Source: Neobacillus soli NBRC 102451
Lineage (GTDB): Bacteria > Bacillota > Bacilli > Bacillales > Cytobacillaceae
NCBI RefSeq assembly: GCF_001591665.1
Contig: NZ_BCVI01000005.1
Location: 1 to 64,000, forward strand
DNA: 64,000 bases
Direction of reading: 5' to 3'
Shown: one piece after another, positions 16,460 to 25,099 of the stretch
Layout: the number at the start of each line of letters is the position of its first letter
Position numbering within the stretch: position 1 is the first letter of the stretch
Program-made: the position numbers and the translations under genes
Notes under the pieces: generated by a model
What the model was told of the DNA's origin: nothing
The model's database searches: none
Seen by the model: only the letters and a program-made list of their open reading frames with translations

Positions 16460-17218
16460 TCAGTTCTCCCGTCTACACTGAATGCGTCCTTCTTTTCCGG
16501 AGATATTTTTTTGGATTGTAATGTTATTAATTTTTACGCCATTTTCAGGTGTATCCGTCAACGTGATATGAATTCTATGAAGCGGTCCTGCATGATGCCC
16601 TGAAAAATTTAACGCACTCATGTGAATGACATGTCTTCTTCCATCACCGTTTATTCTTTCGATTTTATCTATATTGGGGCACATAAAAAAATCAGGGTAC
16701 GATTTGTCGATATAGTTGAAGTACCGTTGATATAAGGTTTCATCAAGCAATTCTTCCTTAGAGGCTCCCACACTTTCATTTTTCCAACCAACCAGGAGCC
16801 AATCAAATAGTTCAATGGATTTTAATCGAATATTTTTATGATTCCGAGTCAAAATCACCTCACCATCGGCTAGCAAGCATTTTTTTGTTTGTTTTTCAGT
16901 GATACAGTTATAAGCAGGTTGGATAATTAAAACATCACCATTTTTCATTTGTATTTTTAAAACAGCGATTGGTGTTTTGTGATTTTCTGGCTTAGTTGTT
17001 TCTTTTACAGAACTTGTTGCATTAATCCAATTCACAACTTTATTGATGACGACTTCTTCATAACCATCAGTTTCTTTAAATACGCGTGATCCTCCAGAGG
17101 AGCGGTTTATTTTAATAAAATTGATGTCATGTGTTACTAAGGGGGATATTGCCTTAGTTGATGGTATCTGTGCGAAAAAACCTGTAAACATCAGGATAAA
17201 AATAATAATCTTTTTCAT
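16460..17218 (-). CDS. Secreted protein, 252 aa, first gene of the reverse cluster
   Basis: Signal peptide KKIIIFILMFTGFFAQ with cleavage after about residue 24 (TKA). The C-terminal half (YQRYFNYIDKSYPDFF, then GPLHRIHITLTDTPENG) is similar in build to the other secreted proteins downstream. ATG at 17218 follows GAGGTG; a TTG two codons earlier is less well placed. It leads the operon 17218-14601 and the intergenic gap 17219-17464 should hold its promoter. No enzymatic motif seen. Confidence 0.6.
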   Translation of the reverse strand: MKKIIIFILMFTGFFAQIPSTKAISPLVTHDINFIKINRSSGGSRVFKETDGYEEVVINKVVNWINATSSVKETTKPENHKTPIAVLKIQMKNGDVLIIQPAYNCITEKQTKKCLLADGEVILTRNHKNIRLKSIELFDWLLVGWKNESVGASKEELLDETLYQRYFNYIDKSYPDFFMCPNIDKIERINGDGRRHVIHMSALNFSGHHAGPLHRIHITLTDTPENGVKINNITIQKNISGKEGRIQCRREN

Positions 17219-17464
17219 GATCAAAATACACCTCTGGTTGTTCAGTCTTTTAGTAAACTACAGCATGTATTCGTTAATAACCTATTTCATCGAGTGGGCA
17301 AAAACGGAGACAACTTCTGGTGTTCTTATATTAGTATCTCCTGACTTATCATTAATAAATTTGTTGTTTATTGATAAAAGGATTATAAATCATTAAATGA
17401 ATTATTATTTGGAGTCACGGGGAAATTATACATATAGTAAAATCGGAATAAGTATACCGAAGAA

Positions 17465-17830
17465 GTGAAATGGGTGAAAACATTTGAAGCCCTGGAATGG
17501 CTAACCACTAACAAAAATCCATCAGCTTTAGCAAGTGATCGCTTCGGCGAAACCGCTAATGCCATCAAATTTGTTGAAAAGCTTTACGAGCTTGGTGCTC
17601 TAAAGGTCAATGTGATTGGTATCCTGGATGAACCGGAACGAATTGAGGAGGAGGGCGGTCCTTACGCCACAGCACTGATTGTAGAATTACCGCAAGAAGA
17701 TAAACGAGAAAAGCTCATCCAATTTTACAAAAAGGAAATGGAAGAGCAAGGCATTGAAGAAGGCGAAGGAATTTTGGAATGGAATGAAAGCAAGATGAAT
17801 GAAGGAAAGCTGGATTTTGGCTGGGGCTAA
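17465..17830 (+). CDS. Hypothetical acidic protein, 121 aa
   Basis: No family recognised by me. The N-terminus looks like a small helical bundle (EALEWLTTNKNPSALASDRF, AIKFVEKLYELGA); the C-terminus is very acidic and ends with FGWG. Soluble, single domain. The start is GTG at 17465, or GTG at 17474. It precedes a DUF5412-like gene by 18 bases. Confidence 0.6.
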   Translation: MKWVKTFEALEWLTTNKNPSALASDRFGETANAIKFVEKLYELGALKVNVIGILDEPERIEEEGGPYATALIVELPQEDKREKLIQFYKKEMEEQGIEEGEGILEWNESKMNEGKLDFGWG

Positions 17831-17848
17831 TAAAGGTGGGAGAATTTC

Positions 17849-18235
17849 ATGAGGAATAAGTTAAAACCCATTTTAATCACTATAATCGTTATAATTGCTG
17901 TGTATTTTGCCGGTAAGTATGCACTGGATACATTATTTGGGGATATGTGCGGAAATGACATTAAACAAAAAGTTCTTTCTCCTAATGGTGAAAATGTAGC
18001 TTATATCTTCGAAAGAAATTGCGGTGCTACAACGGGACTTTCTCCACAACTATCCATTTTAAATAAAGGTGAAAAATTTCAAAATGAATCAGGTAACACA
18101 TTTAGGACCGATAAAGAATTTTCCGTTGAATGGCTAAACGATAAGAACCTGAACGTGATTTATGATAAAACTTCGGAAAATTACGAAATGGATAAAAAGG
18201 TGAATGGCATAAAGATTCATTATATAAGCAAATAG
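17849..18235 (+). CDS. DUF5412-like membrane protein, 128 aa
   Basis: One N-terminal transmembrane helix (PILITIIVIIAVYFAG), then an extracellular domain with MCGN and RNCGATTG around conserved cysteines that may form a disulfide. The wording AYIFERNCGATTG and SGNTF matches what I recall of the DUF5412 family, whose function is unknown. GTGGGAG ribosome site precedes ATG. Probably co-transcribed with the preceding gene. Confidence 0.7.
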   Translation: MRNKLKPILITIIVIIAVYFAGKYALDTLFGDMCGNDIKQKVLSPNGENVAYIFERNCGATTGLSPQLSILNKGEKFQNESGNTFRTDKEFSVEWLNDKNLNVIYDKTSENYEMDKKVNGIKIHYISK

Positions 18236-18274
18236 GATATAAAAAAATGTGATTAAAAGGGGAGTTTGGAAGGT

Positions 18275-19333
18275 TTGCGAGAGATGGAAATAGAATTTGA
18301 AAAATTAAATAAGGTAATTAAAGAGTTACCTGAAGGCGAAGCGAAGCTTTTTCTTTTACATATTTTAAAAAAAGTCTATTTCTTAAATGAGAAGGATGAT
18401 TGGGGTTTTTCTGAAGAAAAATTTGTAAAAGATATAAGAAAGGTTTACAAAATGATTTTAACCAATGAAAAGGCTGAAAAGAAGGAAGAAGGACCATTTA
18501 AAATGATTCATATTCTCTTTAGTCTATCTGCTGCTGGGACATTTAAGAATGTCCTTAAAAATTTAGGTCTCCTAAATGAAGAAAAGGTTATTTCATTTTG
18601 GGAGATGTTTTCTGTGGGTCCGATTTGGCATTTGCATGATGAAATTGGACAACAAGCTAGGTTTGATTGGATGGAAAAAATCCACACTAATGAAAATAGT
18701 GAATTTGATGAATATAAGGAATATTTTCAAAAGGCATTAAATCAAATAAAATCTATTCCAGAAAGTGTACCAATTACAATATGGACTTCCGAAAGCGCTC
18801 ATGAACAGACAGGATTGCGGTTTGTTTTGCATTTATTGAAGGATAGAAACAATAGCATTTCTGTTATTAACACGACTAAAGAATACAATGAACTTTTTCA
18901 GAAAAGAAAAGTAAAATATACTGTTTTGCATTCAGGTGAAATCATACCAGAAAAATTGCAATTAATATATGAGCAAGGGAAGGGTGAAAACTTTACAGAC
19001 CATGATATAGAGGAGGTGCAAAAAGAATGGCAATACCTTGCGGACAATCAAGATAATTTAAGATTATGGAGAAACGGGAGAATCCATTGTGTTTCGGAAG
19101 ATTATTTAGATGAATTTATTGTTAAGGCAGCAAAAAGATTGCATGGAAAAACAAAGACAAAAGTATTCATAAAATCTGCAAGATTAATCGGTGAAGTATT
19201 GGGGCATTTAGACCAATTTGTAGGGGATTCTTTCTTGGAATATCGCCTTAAAAAAATGATAGAAGCAGGGGTATTTGAGGCAGAAGGTAGTCTTGAAGCT
19301 ATGAGACTTTATAGTATTAGATTAAAACAGTAA
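18275..19333 (+). CDS. DUF1835 / DUF3658 domain protein
   Basis: The DUF1835 segment (about residues 75-200; IHILFSLSAAGTFKNVLKN) precedes a DUF3658-type C-terminal region, as in many Bacillaceae proteins of unknown role. About 350 residues, soluble. The start is uncertain: TTG at 18266 is too close to AAGGGGAG, so TTG at 18275 or ATG at 18284 is more likely. It is not an obvious defence protein and could be an ordinary stress or regulatory gene acquired with the element. Confidence 0.7.
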   Translation: MREMEIEFEKLNKVIKELPEGEAKLFLLHILKKVYFLNEKDDWGFSEEKFVKDIRKVYKMILTNEKAEKKEEGPFKMIHILFSLSAAGTFKNVLKNLGLLNEEKVISFWEMFSVGPIWHLHDEIGQQARFDWMEKIHTNENSEFDEYKEYFQKALNQIKSIPESVPITIWTSESAHEQTGLRFVLHLLKDRNNSISVINTTKEYNELFQKRKVKYTVLHSGEIIPEKLQLIYEQGKGENFTDHDIEEVQKEWQYLADNQDNLRLWRNGRIHCVSEDYLDEFIVKAAKRLHGKTKTKVFIKSARLIGEVLGHLDQFVGDSFLEYRLKKMIEAGVFEAEGSLEAMRLYSIRLKQ

Positions 19334-19402
19334 TGGGTGAGGATATCGAAAGTTTCTGTAGTTTAATAAAAATGATTACATAATAATATCGGAGGTGTTG
19401 GT

Positions 19403-19825
19403 ATGATTAACGTTAGAAATGCCGAAAGTTACCTTAAAGATAAGATCGGTGAAGATGCCAATGATATAAAAAAAGTTTGGGAAACTTTTAAGGATTTTTG
19501 TAAAGAACCAGTTGAAGGGGAAGAAGATAAAGAAATACTATTTCAATGTGGTGTTTATGATTTTACTGGAGAGGAATTTTTTCATTTTGATTTTGTACGT
19601 CAGTTTACTGTATATGATGAAGACGAATATTCTAATATGGAACAGCTTCACTGTGAATTTTTATTTAAACCAACAGTTGAGTTAAGAAAATTAGAGGTAT
19701 CAGAATGGTCAATGGATTATGATGATATAAATGATTTTTTCAATAATATTGAAAACCTTCAGGAGTTTAAAATACCTTTGAATATAAAGCCAATAAAATC
19801 AGAAATATATCGGGAGGAAATTTAA
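19403..19825 (+). CDS. Hypothetical acidic protein, 140 aa
   Basis: Strong GGAGGTG site before ATG. Very rich in Asp/Glu with aromatic residues (FFHFDFVRQFTVYDEDEY), a composition common in immunity proteins for polymorphic toxins, but no toxin gene is adjacent and no family is recognised. Ends before a strong terminator. Confidence 0.6.
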   Translation: MINVRNAESYLKDKIGEDANDIKKVWETFKDFCKEPVEGEEDKEILFQCGVYDFTGEEFFHFDFVRQFTVYDEDEYSNMEQLHCEFLFKPTVELRKLEVSEWSMDYDDINDFFNNIENLQEFKIPLNIKPIKSEIYREEI

Positions 19826-19899
19826 TTCTTAATATCATAAAGAGATGCTTGCTTATCGAAATTAATTGAAGTATGTTTTGAGAATAAGTCGATATATAA

Positions 19900-19938
19900 A
19901 AAAATGCTCAGAGTTTTTTATACCCTGAGCATTTTTTT
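19900..19938 (+). terminator. Terminator of the 17465-19825 genes
   Basis: AAAAATGCTCAG (19900-19911) pairs with CTGAGCATTTTT (19925-19936). Confidence 0.85.
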
Positions 19939-20066
19939 ATGTCGATTATTGTGTTAATTCGTTTGTTTATTCAAATGCTAATTTCGCTGTGATTTTAGCC
20001 TTTAATTCGAACTTTGTACTTCAAAATCGAACTCGTTGATTGAAAAATGAGAGGGTTTATTCCTCA

Positions 20067-20474
20067 TTATGCTTGATGGTCTTGATGGTTTCCAGGAGTA
20101 GGCTGATTTGATGTATTTTTTAAACTTTCATCGAGAGCAATTTGTAAAATGACAAAGGCTAAAGCTATAAAAGGCATTCCAATAACAAGATTGCCATCGT
20201 CAGTTAAGTATTTATAGATAGCAAATTTCAAGAAAAATATATCTGCAGCAAACAATGCCATAAAAAATACTGTAACAATCAAAATTACCCACCAGCAAAC
20301 AAGAAGAATCCTTTTGTTAAGGCTTTTATTTACTCTAATTAATCTTTTCGATAGCCTAAATAATGAAAATGCTAAACTAAAAAACGCAATATCAAGAATT
20401 ACTTTCGGGTTTTGTATTACCAAACCAATCGCAAGTAATACAATTCCTAATCCTACTAAAAAAAATTTCTTCAT
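20067..20474 (-). CDS. Multi-pass membrane protein, 135 aa
   Basis: Four hydrophobic segments (FFLVGLGIVLLAIGLVI; VILDIAFFSLAFSLFRL; VCWWVILIVTVFFMALFA; IGMPFIALAFVILQIAL) predict an integral membrane protein with a short hydrophilic tail. ATG at 20474 follows AAAAGGGGAAATAAGG; an upstream in-frame start would add a non-hydrophobic stretch without a ribosome site. Family not recognised. Another tiny membrane protein gene lies upstream on the same strand. Confidence 0.65.
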   Translation of the reverse strand: MKKFFLVGLGIVLLAIGLVIQNPKVILDIAFFSLAFSLFRLSKRLIRVNKSLNKRILLVCWWVILIVTVFFMALFAADIFFLKFAIYKYLTDDGNLVIGMPFIALAFVILQIALDESLKNTSNQPTPGNHQDHQA

Positions 20475-20553
20475 CCTTATTTCCCCTTTTTTCCTATATT
20501 TCCAACTTTTATTATTAAATAACTTGGACACCGTGTAAATAAAAAATTTTCTT

Positions 20554-20721
20554 TTAAATTAAAATCACATAAATAATAGAAAGGATATTTGATAAGATAA
20601 ATATTCTCTTAATTTTGTCTTCTGAGAAACCAGTAAATAGATATGAAACAATCACAGTAAGACCGCAACCAAAAAATAACGATAAACATATCTTAAATAT
20701 AAATAAAAAACCAGATATCAA
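20554..20721 (-). CDS. Small membrane protein, 55 aa
   Basis: TTG at 20721 lies just after AGGAGGGGGAAGG, an excellent ribosome site. It opens 55 codons with two hydrophobic segments (FLFIFKICLSLFFGCG...IVSYLF and IFILSNILSIIYVILI) separated by a charged loop (SEDKIKR). The two-helix hairpin layout and strong translation signal support a real small protein. It could act with the neighbouring 135-aa membrane protein 79 bases downstream. Family not recognised. Confidence 0.6.
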   Translation of the reverse strand: MISGFLFIFKICLSLFFGCGLTVIVSYLFTGFSEDKIKRIFILSNILSIIYVILI

Positions 20722-20891
20722 ACCTTCCCCCTCCTCTTAAACACCCTGCTTAATAATTTATTTTTAAGAGCTCTTTCCCTTTCTTTTGTATTAGGTGTAA
20801 GCAACATGTATTTACCAAAAGGTATTAAAAGTTAAAACTTGTACCATAATAGCGGTGTTCAAAAAACGACCGTTTAATTGATTTATTTTCA

Positions 20892-20907
20892 ACCAATTTA
20901 AATTGGT
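20892..20907. repeat. Palindrome upstream of the resolvase
   Basis: ACCAATTTAAATTGGT is a perfect 16-bp palindrome, 30 bases before a larger inverted repeat. A candidate dimer-binding site. Confidence 0.5.
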
Positions 20908-20936
20908 ATTTTTTGAGCTAATTTCATATTAAAAGT

Positions 20937-20998
20937 GTTCGAAAAAGGGTACGAAAAATATATTGTCCGTAAAAAAATATATTTACCCTTTTTCGAAC
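20937..20998. repeat. Perfect 15-bp inverted repeat next to the resolvase gene (candidate res/operator)
   Basis: GTTCGAAAAAGGGTA (20937-20951) is exactly inverted at 20984-20998, with an AT-rich spacer containing two ATATATT blocks. A partial copy (GTGTTCAAAAAACG) lies at about 20855. It ends 5 bases before the resolvase ribosome site, fitting a res-type recombination site and autoregulatory operator. Confidence 0.65.
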
Positions 20999-21014
20999 AG
21001 AATTGGAGGGAAAA

Positions 21015-21578
21015 ATGAAGTTGGGATATTGCAGATGTTCTACTGCTTTTCAAGACATGCTCATGCAAATTGAAGCACTAAAAGCTGCTGGTGTGAAAGA
21101 GGATAATATATTCAAAGAACATGTATCAGGAATGAAAAAAGATCGTCCTGAGTTAAAACGATTGCTTGAATACGCCCGTGAAGGGGATGAAATTGTTGTT
21201 TTCAAGCTCGATCGCATCAGTCGCAGCTTAAAACATTTAGAGGAACTCGTGGAGGAATTTCAAAACCGTGGGATTGAATTTATTTCCATTCATGAAAAAA
21301 TCGATACATCGACCGCTATGGGGAAATTCTTTTTCCGTATGATGGGATCGATTGCTGAACTTGAGCGCGACATTATATCAGAACGCACAAAAGAACAATT
21401 GGCTGCCAAAAAGAAAAATGGTATTAAACTGGGTCGACCAGCTGTTGATAAAGAAATATTGAAAGATGCCTTTACTTTATACGAATCAAAACGTTATTCA
21501 GTAAAAGAAATTACAGAAAAATTCGGTATCAGCCGAACCACATTTTATGATTATTTAAAAAATCGTCCTGCCAATTAG
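21015..21578 (+). CDS. Serine resolvase/invertase (TnpR/Hin family)
   Basis: A 187-residue small serine recombinase. The N-terminal domain has the catalytic Ser in YCRCSTAFQD and the family motifs VFKLDRISRS and GSIAELERDIISERT; the C-terminal helix-turn-helix is VKEITEKFGISRTTFYDYL. ATG at 21015 follows TTGGAGGG. It stands directly before hsdM on the same strand. A lone resolvase next to a type I system may resolve cassette dimers or rearrange nearby DNA; only one hsdS gene is present here, so inversion of hsdS is not evident. Confidence 0.9.
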   Translation: MKLGYCRCSTAFQDMLMQIEALKAAGVKEDNIFKEHVSGMKKDRPELKRLLEYAREGDEIVVFKLDRISRSLKHLEELVEEFQNRGIEFISIHEKIDTSTAMGKFFFRMMGSIAELERDIISERTKEQLAAKKKNGIKLGRPAVDKEILKDAFTLYESKRYSVKEITEKFGISRTTFYDYLKNRPAN

Positions 21579-21590
21579 GACGATTTATTT
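21560..21590 (+). terminator. Terminator of the resolvase gene
   Basis: AAATCGTCCT (21560-21569) pairs with AGGACGATTT (21577-21586); the stem overlaps the last codons. Confidence 0.7.
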
Positions 21591-21716
21591 ATTTTTACAT
21601 GTCGGTATTTGTTCTTTCATTTTATAAATATAATGAAACGTTACTTTAGTTGGGTTAAAATAAAAAGGAAAATAATAAAAATATATCAAAAGTCTCAATA
21701 GAGGTGATTCTAAATT

Positions 21717-23753
21717 ATGGAAATTAATAATAATGAATTTGTCAATTTTATTTGGAAAAATGCTGAAATCCTACGCGGTCCATATAAAAAAGAAGAGTAT
21801 CAAGATGTGGTTTTGCCACTAGCTGTTTTAAGAAGATTTGACTGTTTATTACAACCCACAAAAGAAAAGGTTTTAGAAAGGGCTAACACAGTAAAACATG
21901 ACGCAATATTAAATAAAATTACTGGATACGATTTCAATAATATTAGTAAATTTGATTTTCAAACACTATTACAAGATCCTGATAATATAGCGGCAAACTT
22001 ACGCAACTATATTCAAGGATATTCGTCAAACGTTCGTATTATATTTGAGCGTTTTGAATTCGATAAGCAAATTTCAAAAATGGACGAACATAATCTTTTA
22101 TATAGTGTAATTCAAATGTTTTCTAACATTGATCTAAGTGTGAAGCGTGTTTCGAATATGCAAATGGGATACATATTCGAAGAATTTATCCGTCGTTTTT
22201 CTGAAAATGCTGAAGCAGGCGATCATTATACTCCACGCGAAGTTATTCAATTAATGGTCAACCTTATTTTAAACGAGGATCAATCTGAATTAATGCAAGA
22301 AGGTAAAATTGTTCAGATAGGGGATTTCGCCTGTGGGACTGGCGGTATGTTATCAGAGGCAACTCGTTTCATCCAAGAGTTAAATCCTAACACACAAGTT
22401 GAAGTTTTTGGGCAAGAAATTAATCCGAAATCCTATGCTATTGCATGCGCCGATTTATTAATTAAAGGACAAAATGCTGGTCATATTGCATTTGGTAATT
22501 CTTTAACGGATTCGGATGGACACAAAGGGTTACAAGTTCGTTATGCACTTATGAATCCTCCGTTTGGTGTGGATTGGAAACATTATGGTGAATCCATAAT
22601 AGCAGAACACGATGATAAAGGAACTGATGGACGTTATGGAGCAGGTCTCCCACGTACATCAGACGGTTCACTTTTATTTTTGCAACATATGGTATCAAAA
22701 ATGAAACAAGATGAAAAAGGAAGTAGGATGGCAATTATTTTAAATGGGTCCCCACTTTTTACTGGTGATGCCGGTAGTGGAGAAAGTGAAATACGCCGCT
22801 GGTTAATCGAAGAAGATTTGTTAGAAGGTATCATAGCATTACCTGATCAATTATTTTACAACACAGGTATTTCTACATATATTTGGATTCTATCAAATAG
22901 AAAAAATGATAATCTAAAAAGTGGTGCTATTCGTAAAGGCAAAGTTCAAATAATTGACGCTTCAAGTTTTTTTGTAAAGATGCCTAGAAGTATGGGAAAC
23001 AAACGTAATGAAATTACAGAAATGCAAATAGCTGAAATAACACGTCTATATGGTGAATTTAAAGAAAATGAATATTGTAAAATTTTCGACGGTGTTGATT
23101 TCGGGTACAGAAAAATTACAGTAGATAGACCACTTAAATTAAATTTTAAAATCTCAGTAGAACGTATTGAAAGCCTATATTATGAATCCACCTTTGGTAA
23201 ATTATTTGATGAAGGAACTTATTTAGAGCTAAATAATAAAAAAGAAAAAAAACCAACTGATATAAAAAAACTAGCAATTTTAGAAGAAGGAAAAGAACTT
23301 CAAGAAAAGATAATTTCTATATTAAATGATAATACATCAGAAAAATTATATAAAAATCGTGACGAATTTTTAAAAGTGTTAAAACTAATATTCAAAAATG
23401 TACCGGAAGTAAAGGTATCACTCTTAAAGAGTATATATATGGGTTTATCAGAACGTGACGAAACTGCTGACGTATGCCAAGATACCAAAGGTAAAATTGA
23501 GGCTGATCCTATGCTTCGTGAAACTGAAATTGTGCCACTGAAAGACAGCATCTATGAATACTTCGAAAGAGAGGTTCTTCCGTATGCGCAAGAACCTTGG
23601 ATAGACGAAAGTAAAACTAAAATCGGTTATGAAATACCGATTACACGCTTTTTTTATCAGTATGAACAGCTTGAAGGTTCTTCTGTTTTGAAGCAGCAAA
23701 TTCAAAATTTAGATGATAGCATTCAAGAGATGTTAAAGAAGGTGCTTATATAA
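21717..23753 (+). CDS. hsdM: Type I restriction-modification methyltransferase subunit
   Basis: N6-adenine DNA methyltransferase of a type I R-M complex (M2S for methylation, R2M2S for cleavage). An N-terminal HsdM helical domain precedes the SAM-binding motif DFACGTGG (about residue 203) and the catalytic NPPF (about residue 280). At 678 residues it is somewhat long, with a C-terminal extension after the catalytic core. ATG follows AGAGGTGATTC. The stop overlaps hsdS by one base (TAATG). Confidence 0.97.
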   Translation: MEINNNEFVNFIWKNAEILRGPYKKEEYQDVVLPLAVLRRFDCLLQPTKEKVLERANTVKHDAILNKITGYDFNNISKFDFQTLLQDPDNIAANLRNYIQGYSSNVRIIFERFEFDKQISKMDEHNLLYSVIQMFSNIDLSVKRVSNMQMGYIFEEFIRRFSENAEAGDHYTPREVIQLMVNLILNEDQSELMQEGKIVQIGDFACGTGGMLSEATRFIQELNPNTQVEVFGQEINPKSYAIACADLLIKGQNAGHIAFGNSLTDSDGHKGLQVRYALMNPPFGVDWKHYGESIIAEHDDKGTDGRYGAGLPRTSDGSLLFLQHMVSKMKQDEKGSRMAIILNGSPLFTGDAGSGESEIRRWLIEEDLLEGIIALPDQLFYNTGISTYIWILSNRKNDNLKSGAIRKGKVQIIDASSFFVKMPRSMGNKRNEITEMQIAEITRLYGEFKENEYCKIFDGVDFGYRKITVDRPLKLNFKISVERIESLYYESTFGKLFDEGTYLELNNKKEKKPTDIKKLAILEEGKELQEKIISILNDNTSEKLYKNRDEFLKVLKLIFKNVPEVKVSLLKSIYMGLSERDETADVCQDTKGKIEADPMLRETEIVPLKDSIYEYFEREVLPYAQEPWIDESKTKIGYEIPITRFFYQYEQLEGSSVLKQQIQNLDDSIQEMLKKVLI

Positions 23754-25099
23754 TGAGCTACAAGACATATGAGTTATATAAAGACAGCGGTGTTGAGTGG
23801 ATTGGCAAGATCCCGAAACATTGGGTGACAAAAAGGGCTAAATATATTTTTAAAGAACTTAGCATTAAAAATCATCCAAATGAAGAATTACTTTCCGTGA
23901 TGAAAGGGAAGGGACTGGTGCCAAGAAAAGATGTTGAATCTGGTGTAGTAATGGCTTTTAAAGATTTACAAAATTTTAAATTAGTATATCCTTATCAATT
24001 TGTTATTCATTTGAGAAGTTTTCAAAGTGGTTTTGAAATGTCTAAAATAAGGGGAATAGTTAGCCCTGCTTATTCAGTTTTTGAATTGAGAAATTGTGAA
24101 GATTCTCCATCATTCTTTAAATATTTATTTTATTGTGAAACTTTCATTAACTATATTTCATCTCTTGTTTTAAGTCTAAGGGATGGAAAGCCTATATCTT
24201 ATCAGTTATTCGGAAATATGTTACTTTTTTTACCACCAAAAAATGAACAAATAAATATTTCTGATTTTCTTGATAACGAATTATCAAAAATAGATTTTAT
24301 TGTAAACAACAAACAAAAACAAGTTGATACTCTAAAGAAATACCGTCAGTCTCTTATCAATGAAACCGTATTACGTGGGTTAAATCCAAGCACAAAAGCG
24401 AAGGATAGCGGTATGAAATGGATTGGAAAAATTCCTGAACATTGGGATTTAGTAAGACTTAAATATTTAGCAATTAATAAAAGTGATAGTTTTGTTGATG
24501 GTCCATTTGGGTCAGATTTAAAAACAGAACATTACACGGAATATGGCGTTCCTATTATTCAGCTAAATAATTTAGGAGACGGAGTCCATATAAACAAAAA
24601 TACTAAATTTACTTCTGAGGAAAAAGCAGATAGTTTAAAGAGAAGTAATACGTTTCCAGGGGATATTGTTATAACAAAAATGATGCCAGTCGCAAGGGCA
24701 GCCATTGTTAATTATGATTATGATAAATATTTAATTTCTTCCGATTGCATTAAATTTTTAGCAAACGAAAAAATTGTAGATAAAAAATTCATTATTTATT
24801 CAATCAATGCAAGATATTTTAGAATTAATGCTGAATCGTACTCAACTGGGTCAACCAGACTTAGAACCAATTTATCTTTGGTGAAGAATTTTAAAATTGT
24901 TTTCCCACCAAAAGAGGAACAAATAGAAATTGCTAATTATCTCGATAGAACCACTCATGAAATCGATGAAACTGTATTAAAAATAAATGAACAGATAGAG
25001 ATTTTAAAAAAGTATCGTCAATCCATTATTTACGAAGCTATTACAGGCAAAATTGATGTTCGAAATTACAAAAAACAAAATATGGAGGTGAAATTATGA
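23753..25099 (+). CDS. hsdS: Type I restriction-modification specificity subunit
   Basis: Determines the DNA target. Two target-recognition domains (about residues 20-170 and 225-400), each opened by a conserved entry (DSGVEWIGKIPKHW and DSGMKWIGKIPEHW) and closed by a coiled-coil spacer (LKKYRQSLINE and LKKYRQSIIYE). This internal duplication is diagnostic. At 448 residues it is full length. It overlaps hsdR by four bases. The target sequence cannot be read from the protein. Confidence 0.97.
   Translation: MSYKTYELYKDSGVEWIGKIPKHWVTKRAKYIFKELSIKNHPNEELLSVMKGKGLVPRKDVESGVVMAFKDLQNFKLVYPYQFVIHLRSFQSGFEMSKIRGIVSPAYSVFELRNCEDSPSFFKYLFYCETFINYISSLVLSLRDGKPISYQLFGNMLLFLPPKNEQINISDFLDNELSKIDFIVNNKQKQVDTLKKYRQSLINETVLRGLNPSTKAKDSGMKWIGKIPEHWDLVRLKYLAINKSDSFVDGPFGSDLKTEHYTEYGVPIIQLNNLGDGVHINKNTKFTSEEKADSLKRSNTFPGDIVITKMMPVARAAIVNYDYDKYLISSDCIKFLANEKIVDKKFIIYSINARYFRINAESYSTGSTRLRTNLSLVKNFKIVFPPKEEQIEIANYLDRTTHEIDETVLKINEQIEILKKYRQSIIYEAITGKIDVRNYKKQNMEVKL

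Noticed and set aside
23300..23705. Reverse-strand frames inside hsdM
   Set aside because: Shadows of hsdM in other frames, with no start signals.
21015..25099. Phase-variable hsdS inversion by the resolvase
   Set aside because: Only one hsdS gene is present, and the inverted repeat lies outside it, so inversion within this window cannot swap specificity.
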